11,434 nt of DNA from Hemicentrotus pulcherrimus (lineage: Eukaryota > Echinodermata > Echinoidea > Camarodonta > Strongylocentrotidae), in assembly GCA_003118195.1 (NCBI GenBank), contig BEXV01006361.1, positions 1 through 11,434 on the forward strand, written 5' to 3'. The notes below the pieces were generated by a model. That model was not told where the DNA came from. It worked only from the letters and a program-made list of their open reading frames with translations, and did no database searches. The position numbers and the translations under genes were made by a program. How positions within the stretch are numbered: the first letter of the stretch is position 1; each line of letters starts with the position of its first letter. Shown in pieces: positions 6,748 to 11,434 of this stretch.

Positions 6748-8422
6748 CTGTTGAATTTTAAAGGTGGTAAATAGAAGTAAGATTATGGAAATTTGATGGT
6801 TTAAGGCTTTGGTTGTTAAGTTTAGGTTTTTAAGCACTGATCAACCCATGAGACCAACAGAGCTCTAGACGACAAACGGCCTGCGAAATCGACAGCTCAC
6901 GTGACCGACAGCGCACGAGACTGACGACCAGTAACATTGACCTCGAGATTAATATTGTTGGTCTCGGGGCCTTTTAAAAAGTAATCAGATGGTCTATCTG
7001 CGGCCCTTCTTTAGGGTTCACTAACCCGGCATCGTTACTCTCGTATCCCGTTGTTCTACATGGGATGTCTCTCTTCACCTTCTTCTTATTTTGTATCTTC
7101 TTCATCATCTTTATCTTCTTCTTCTTTACCTTCTTCTTCTTCTTTTTATGTACTAACCCTAATCTCATCCTTGGAACATCGAAACTGTGTTTGAATTTTA
7201 CATCTGTTCTTTTTTTTTCTTCATGCCTGCTCCTTGTTCTCCCACCGTAAGCCCAACAGTTCTTCAGGCAGTGAATGGAAGTTCTTTTGTCTTTAGGCAG
7301 GCGAGTTTAAATATTTTGTTACAATTAGTCATTGTTTGGGAACTCGTTCAAACTTACAATACTTTCTTCTGTTTACAAGAAGTGGGATAAAGTAAATTAA
7401 CGAAATTAGTCATCTTCATGTTTTAAGATCCTATGAATAATTAGGTGGTTGAGGGGAACAACGGAAGCATACATACCGATCAAGACGGTCGTCCGGAAGC
7501 TCCTTGATAAATGCCTTTTCTAACTGCATCATCTGGTCATTAATCTGCCGCACTGCTGATGGACTAACAAGTTTAAAAAGGGAAACACAAACGAAATCAT
7601 AATAAAGAGCGCTGATATAAGAAGGGATAAAGGAGAAAGCAATACCCTTATCTTAGTACTACAATTTATTGAAGAATAAATGGGTTTGCTTGAAACTTGA
7701 GTGATACAAACTTTCAGCAATAAATCAAATTCAGTAGGAATACAACTGTGCTTAAGTCTCTTAATCTTCAATTGGTTGTAATTTTAACATCAATATACTT
7801 GAAAGATTATGACATTAATGGGTTCCCGAGATGAAACCCAAACGTAACAAATGATACTTTAAAACATGTTTATTTGAGAAGATTAAAACTTGTTTTGAAG
7901 ATGACTTCACTTGAATTTTAGAAGGAACTCATTCTTCATATAACCATAATTGATATATATGAATTCTCTGTAAAGCCGACACTGCGTTAAGATAGGGCGA
8001 ATATTTTCTACAGGCATTGTGACACCATCTTAAACGAAAGGGAATGGGGCTATTCGGAACAACATACTGACAAGTCTACTGATAATTTCTACAAACAAAA
8101 CAAACTGGGAGTTTACAAATTGCTTTCAAGGAAAAGAACGAAATTATTATAGGATGGAGAGTACAAACAGTCTGCGAATTAAAATTGAATAAGGGGGCCA
8201 CACATCCACATCCCTCTTTACTTACGCATTTAGTCATTCCTTGACAGTCTTTAATTGATGACGTTTTAACAGACAACTAACTGCTAGTATGTGGCCATAC
8301 ATGCAAGACACTGAAAGTAGATGTTTGAGAAATATCGTGCCTGCTTTTATTAAAGAGGTTTACTCTTTTCTGGAAATCCGTACAATTTCCAACGAATTCA
8401 ACCAATGCTTCCTCAAGACGTT
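6546..8422 (-). CDS. Glutamate carboxypeptidase II-like (M28B) gene, last three exons, partial, possibly a pseudogene
   Basis: The join is exon 8422-8341, then 7563-7477, then 6747-6546. Family members (human FOLH1, NAALAD2, NAALADL1) are type II membrane zinc exopeptidases that remove C-terminal glutamate from peptides or folates. Seen in sequence: the 82-nt exon gives 26 full codons that align without a gap to human FOLH1 just before its NP-I-V-L segment. The next exon gives INDQMMQLEKAFI against human MNDQLMFLERAFI. The last gives RHVLFSP and FPGIADAL against RHVIYAP and FPGIYDAL. Codon phases match across both introns. Only the dimerisation domain is covered; zinc ligands and the catalytic Glu are not in the window. 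An in-frame TAG at 6630-6632 and a GC donor at 8340-8339 question whether it is intact. Which paralogue it is cannot be decided from this part. The human comparison is from memory. Confidence 0.85.
6630..6632 (-). other. In-frame TAG at the position of a conserved tryptophan
   Basis: The minus strand reads CGC-TAG-AAA. The plus strand here is C-T-A, and one base change would make it C-C-A, the complement of a TGG Trp codon. The reading frame stays open for 27 more codons that still resemble the family, with conserved V, Q, A, L and V positions. The change therefore looks recent, tolerated or recoded. Confidence 0.8.
6850..6965. mobile_element. Possible small MITE with 10-bp terminal inverted repeats
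   Basis: GAGACCAACA at 6850-6859 is the exact reverse complement of TGTTGGTCTC at 6956-6965. The enclosed segment is more GC- and CpG-rich than the intron around it. I found no clear target-site duplication, so this may be chance or an old element. Confidence 0.3.
7067..7147 (+). repeat. Imperfect (TTC)n / (GAA)n microsatellite
   Basis: This is a run of TCTTC, TTCTTCTTC and CATCATC units, almost pure pyrimidine on the plus strand. Because the host gene runs on the minus strand, the intron transcript would carry the purine (GAA-rich) version. Confidence 0.9.
7477..7563 (-). CDS. Exon: conserved NDQ...LE+AFI helix of the GCPII-like dimerisation domain
   Basis: The exon is 87 nt (1 + 28 codons + 2). 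It is entered at an AG (7565-7564) after a CCCTTTTTAAACTTG tract and left at a canonical donor CG|GTATGT, with intron bases from 7476 downward. Its peptide has the family signature INDQMMQLEKAFI followed by KELPDDRLD, against human MNDQLMFLERAFI and DPLGLPDRPFY. It is two residues shorter than human in the loop after AFI. The split last codon CG joins the G at 6747 to make CGG (Arg), giving the R-H-V that the family has here. This is the most conserved exon in the window and the anchor of the gene call. Confidence 0.9.
7564..8340 (-). other. Intron of the GCPII-like gene (777 nt)
   Basis: It lies between exons 8341-8422 and 7477-7563. It is AT-rich, and I saw no further exon, transposon or long repeat in it. 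Short open frames on the minus strand (7529-7771, 8076-8276) do not resemble M28B proteins. Its acceptor end carries a short pyrimidine run at about 7572-7587 in minus-strand sense. Confidence 0.7.
8331..8340 (-). other. Apparent GC-AG intron donor
   Basis: The minus strand at the exon end reads AAAAGCAG|GCACGATATT. No GT near this point keeps the frame, and the paired acceptor at 7565-7564 is a normal AG. GC-AG introns are a known minor class, usually with AG|GCAAGT. Here positions +4 to +6 (CGA) fit that consensus poorly, so this is a weak GC donor or a damaged GT donor. Confidence 0.6.
8341..8422 (-). CDS. Exon: start of the dimerisation-domain helices of the GCPII-like gene
   Basis: The acceptor is a good pyrimidine tract ending in CTTTCACTTCAG, with the AG at 8424-8423. 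The exon starts with two bases of a split codon (xAA), then 26 codons, then AG as two bases of the next split codon. The residues contain L-x2-A-x3-F, F-x2-R and end FQKRVNLFNKS. Human FOLH1 has FSERLQDFDKS at the same place, and the stretch is the same length with about 8 of 26 identical by eye. The following intron would start GCACGA and not GT. Joining AG to the first T of the next exon makes AGT-CCA (Ser-Pro), where human has Asn-Pro. The match in length and phase is the main reason to accept this exon. Confidence 0.78.
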
Positions 8423-8790
8423 CTGAAGTGAAAGATATTTGTTTTAATAATCATTTTAATTATCATTGCAGCAAGAGTTAAATCCAGGATTTTGTTTCAG
8501 AATCTGAGATAAAGCTACCGAATCGGACAAGGAAAAAGGTATATGCCCACTACAAGCATATCATATGTCAGGGGAGGGTACTATTCAGTTTGTATCCAAT
8601 CTAGAGGGGCCCATCAATTTCTTGTCATATGGGGCAAATTTCTTTTCCCGGGAGCATTGTGTCGGGAATCCCACCGACGAGTCCTAGCTTTGCTGAATTA
8701 CCGGGGTGGGCAATCAGGATGGAAAGGTTTCATCATGGTTTCTCACTATTTTCACTCAACTGGGAAACGCGGCTCTAATTCCCCCCCCCC
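8423..8790. other. Upstream intron sequence with a GC-richer block
   Basis: The preceding GCPII-like exon was looked for on the minus strand and not found. From about 8540 the base composition becomes more GC-rich until a C10 run at 8781-8790. A plus-strand open frame (8543-8809) covers this block but resembles nothing known. The block plus the A-rich run after it could be the 3' end of a retroposed sequence. Confidence 0.35.
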
Positions 8791-8930
8791 AAAAAAAAAA
8801 AATAAATAAATAAATAAATGAATAAAGAATAAAAAATAAATAAATAAATAAATAAATAAAAAATAAAAAAATAAAAAATAAAAAACACAACAACAACAGC
8901 AACAAACAAACAACAACAACATACAAACAA
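8791..8930 (+). repeat. Compound microsatellite: A12, (AATA)n, then (CAA)n
   Basis: Poly-A at 8791-8802 passes into AATA/AAAT units up to about 8884, then CAA and CAAA units to about 8930. Such compound A-rich runs often grow from a retroposon tail. The minus-strand frame over it (8756-8971) is low complexity. Confidence 0.9.
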
Positions 8931-9297
8931 TTTTTGTTTACATCTTCTAAATTTGAAAAAAATGATTTCAATTTTTACTTGTTATATGGAAACATTCCAC
9001 TATTCTAGGTAAACGATCATCTTAACTGCCAACACCGTAGGCCGCATCAGCATCACGATTTCAGATACAAGAAATACTTTTTGAGTAACTTATATATAAC
9101 TATACTTATATACTATACTATACGTAGAAAAATATGGTATATTTGTGGTGCACACGTTTTCGTTTTGCTGCATTGATATTGAAACCATGTCACATTTCAA
9201 GACATGGGATATGGAAAGGTATGGCAGGTGAATTTCTGACTGGAAGCCTATTGGTGATGATGACACGCTGGCCTTTGTAGATATGGTACAGTTGTCT

Positions 9298-9345
9298 TCG
9301 AGCCCCCATTAGTAGATGAGGGCTCGACTAAAAGCTCGACTAAAA
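9298..9345. repeat. Hairpin followed by a 12-bp tandem duplication
   Basis: TCGAGCCC (9298-9305) pairs with GGGCTCGA (9320-9327). GCTCGACTAAAA is then repeated exactly at 9322-9333 and 9334-9345. Confidence 0.85.
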
Positions 9346-10061
9346 ACTGAATCCGTAATTTTCATTGGTCATTTGATTTGTTCATTCACTATTAGTTTAT
9401 TGTTTGTATTTGAAATGTTAATAGTGAATCTTCTTGTGCGCCTTGGGTGCCATTATAGGCATATATTTACCTATACAAATTTTGAGTTGTTAGTATTATT
9501 TATATACGTAAATTAGCGATCCTAATCATAAAATAGCAACTTAGAGTTGGTCGAGTAGAATGTTAAGCTTTATGGCTTATAGATTTTATAAGAGAACTTC
9601 ATTCATTAACCCTTAAAGGGAATTGGTAAAATTGTTCAGATGAGATAGTGGCGCTAAGGTAGTGACTTCAATGCTATAGATGTACAATTAAGGATAATCT
9701 GAAAATTTGAGTGAAAACGGACCATTTGGTACAAATTGGGAAAAACTGATCTGATCGATTCAGATTATTACAATTTTATCACATTTAAGGTGATTGCAAA
9801 TCTCACAAAGCAATAAAATGGTTCTACATTCCATTTCAGACACTTAAGTGTTGTCAGATTTTTTTATAGCCTGTTTTATGTTGTTGTTTTTTCATGGAAA
9901 AACAGTTGGGAAAATTCAAAAATGGTTGGGAGAATATACTGTTAATCACAGTTAGAGGGTGCCTCACATCGACGCCTTCAAAAAAACCATAGATAGCTTT
10001 AATAGTTTGAGAATTTGTTCAGGATTTTTTGCATGTCAATGGATTAGTACAGTAGACGGAA

Positions 10062-10079
10062 TATAGTAAGTATAGTAAG
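10062..10079 (+). repeat. 9-bp tandem duplication
   Basis: TATAGTAAG occurs twice in a row. Confidence 0.85.
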
Positions 10080-10804
10080 TAAACAAATATTAAGCAATTT
10101 TGTCATCAACCTTCAATAATGTTACCAAGTCACTTTAAAATGTCCGGAAAATCCTGAAGGTTACATTATGTTTATGAAATTTATGGACAAAATTTGAATG
10201 GCATATCTTGATATCAGTAATGGAATTATTCCTCTTGTTGAAATTATACTATAAAATTTGATCTTATATATCGTCCGTAAAAAAAATTATCGGGGTTGCG
10301 GCCCGGTCGACCCCGTTTGACCCATTAAAGTTGATAGGGGAAAAATACTTCTTTATAAATAATCCAGTGTAACAGCTTATTACACGTTTCCTACATACAA
10401 TCTTCTAAACGCTATCGTTTTACGAGGTCTAATGAACACAAGCTTCGTATTGGTAATTTCAATGGTAAATGCAATATTATGTACTTCATTCATCATCATC
10501 AATTTCAGGTGGCGCTGTAAAGTGGTCTTCACGAGAACACGCCATGCAACTCTTTCACCTGTACTTCAATACAATAATAATTCAGTAACTTGAAGGCCCT
10601 ATCTTCCTGCTGAGTAAATATCAAACAATAATGGTTATCTCTCCTTCATTCCACAAGCTACAGCCATACTATAGCCTAATTACTACTAATTATGTTCTCC
10701 CTGAGGGAACTTCAATCACACCCAAATTTTCAGTTAACATCACGGCTGTCATGTTAAAACGCCTAACATAAGCAGATGAGCGTTAATACCTTAATGTCGT
10801 TTAG

Positions 10805-10943
10805 CCATTTACTTCACATGGGTGGGCGATGGTTATTGTAAATTACTATCTTCCAAAAAGACATTGTGCGTTGGTGGGGATTCGAACCCTGTGCTATGGG
10901 TTTCACAGTATTGTGACTTATTCACTAGACACCTATATCCCCA
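10805..10943 (-). mobile_element. tRNA-derived SINE, second family or divergent copy
   Basis: On the minus strand the head starts GTGGGGATATAGG. It has an A-box-like TAGGTGTCTAGTG (10935-10923) and a perfect B-box GGTTCGAATCC (10888-10878). The body has GGAAGATAGTAATTTACA and CACCCATGTGAAGTAAATGG, resembling the conserved marine-invertebrate SINE body (GGAAGG-ACTTTA..CACCCAGGTG-AAATGG, from memory). The acceptor and T stems do not pair well enough for a real tRNA. Its head differs from the SINE at 3462-3656. End positions are approximate. Confidence 0.7.
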
Positions 10944-11009
10944 CAAAAACGTATCATTCAAAATTGTCAATGTCTAGGACCAACTAGATGTCATCTCTTG
11001 AAAGGTTAC

Positions 11010-11305
11010 CGTGTCACTCTCATATTTATATATTTTACCCTGCACAAGATGTTTGATGTAAAAACACACCCATGTTGATATTTTCTATCTTTAAGATAAT
11101 ACAAGCTGTTTGCAGGGTGGAAATCTCAGCTAAACTTATATATATATATATATATATACGTATATATATATATATATATACAAATAGAATCATGGAGAAA
11201 TGATAAGCTTCCACTCGATGAAAGGTCATGCAATCCAATATCGCGTGCATCATATCAACCTTACATCGTCAGGAACCAAACATCTATGATTCTATATCTA
11301 AACAT
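11010..11305 (+). repeat. Dispersed repeat, copy C, interrupted by a TA microsatellite
   Basis: AATACAAGCTGTTTGCA (11098-11114), GGAGAAATGATAAGCTTCCA (from 11194) and GCGTGCATC (11243-11251) follow the same order as in copy B. About 26 of 36 bases match around the GCGTGCATC block by eye. The TA run at 11136-11180 is absent from copies A and B. Confidence 0.6.
11136..11180. repeat. (TA)n microsatellite with a central ACGT
   Basis: Two TA runs on either side of TACGTA make the whole 45-bp stretch nearly self-complementary and able to extrude as a cruciform. It lies inside dispersed repeat copy C. Confidence 0.95.
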
Positions 11306-11434
11306 GTTAACCTTCTTAGTAAGTTACGTGACCATGTGACAATGCCATACGACATATCAAGAAACCTTTAAAAAATATAACTGACTAATTTTCAGAACAA
11401 ATTAATCGTCTAAAGAAATAAAAGCAACGATATG

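Larger units (their letters stand above)
6748..7476 (-). other. Intron of the GCPII-like gene (729 nt) with a purine repeat and an inverted-repeat segment
   Basis: It has a canonical GTATGT donor and AG acceptor. In the sense (minus) direction it holds an imperfect GAA/AAG purine tract (7147-7067) and a 116-bp segment bounded by 10-bp inverted repeats (6850-6965). Two short stem-loops lie at 7014-7027 and about 7045-7066. No other exon was recognised. Confidence 0.75.
8931..10804. other. AT-rich noncoding stretch
   Basis: It contains small local repeats only: a 12-bp tandem with a hairpin at 9298-9345, ACACTTAAGTGT palindrome at 9840-9851, TATAGTAAG twice at 10062-10079, and a small CGGGGT...ACCCCG inverted repeat at 10291-10315. 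If the GCPII-like gene continues, this is probably a long intron, or intron with an exon I failed to recognise. Confidence 0.45.

Noticed and set aside
6513..6761. 82-codon plus-strand open frame
   Set aside because: It lies antisense to the terminal exon and starts at GTG; the minus strand has clear protein homology.
6974..7250. Lysine-rich and phenylalanine-rich frames over the TTC tract
   Set aside because: They are translations of a microsatellite inside an intron.
8756..8971. Hydrophobic 71-codon minus-strand frame
   Set aside because: It is the translation of the AATA/CAA microsatellite; the apparent membrane segment is low-complexity.
9120..9310. Minus-strand stretch open for more than 55 codons, tested as the next upstream GCPII exon
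   Set aside because: Its translation has none of the expected family features, such as the Y-P-L-Y-H motif or the LPFD segment, in any frame.
10873..10943. Possible true tRNA gene on the minus strand
   Set aside because: The A and B boxes are good, but acceptor and T stems do not pair and a SINE body follows directly.
1..11434. CRISPR array, prokaryotic operon, phage or retroviral genes
   Set aside because: No regularly spaced repeats, no closely packed open frames, and no reverse transcriptase, integrase or capsid signatures; spliced exons show this is eukaryotic.

Overview
This is animal nuclear DNA. It is AT-rich and intron-rich, carries microsatellites and small transposons, and has a single ambiguous base at 3791. 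Two degraded tRNA-derived SINE copies (3462-3656 and 10805-10943, both minus strand) have bodies resembling SINEs I associate with echinoderms and other marine invertebrates. One GC-rich-ended hAT-type element adds to that picture. A sea urchin is my best guess for the host, but this rests on recollection of repeat style and not on a database match.

The only gene I can support lies on the minus strand. Three small exons (8341-8422, 7477-7563, 6546-6747) encode the C-terminal end of a glutamate carboxypeptidase II-like protein (FOLH1/NAALAD2 group, peptidase family M28B). They cover most of the transferrin-receptor-like dimerisation domain. The exons join in phase, and the first can be aligned without gaps to human FOLH1. 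Catalytic exons must lie beyond the right end of the window or in sequence I could not recognise. Three features are odd. An in-frame TAG (6630-6632) aligns with human Trp725. The donor after exon 8341-8422 is GC instead of GT. The residues matching the glutarate-sensing Lys699/Tyr700 are not conserved. The locus could be a decaying paralogue, a null allele, or a functional gene with unusual splicing or recoding.

Layout: 1-1530 is AT-rich with a CA microsatellite and a G14 run, and I see no gene. 1532-2345 holds a sub-repeated element and two diverged copies of a dispersed repeat, whose third copy is at about 11010-11305. 2639-2812 is a hAT MITE with an 8-bp target duplication. 3462-3656 is a SINE. 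3660-5400 is AT-rich with no gene. 5408-5940 is a large CpG-rich imperfect inverted repeat just downstream of the gene's 3' end. 6546-8422 is the peptidase gene, whose introns hold a GAA/TTC tract and a small inverted-repeat element. 8423-11434 is noncoding as far as I can see. It holds an A-rich compound microsatellite (8791-8930), the second SINE and the third copy of the dispersed repeat, which has gained a TA microsatellite.
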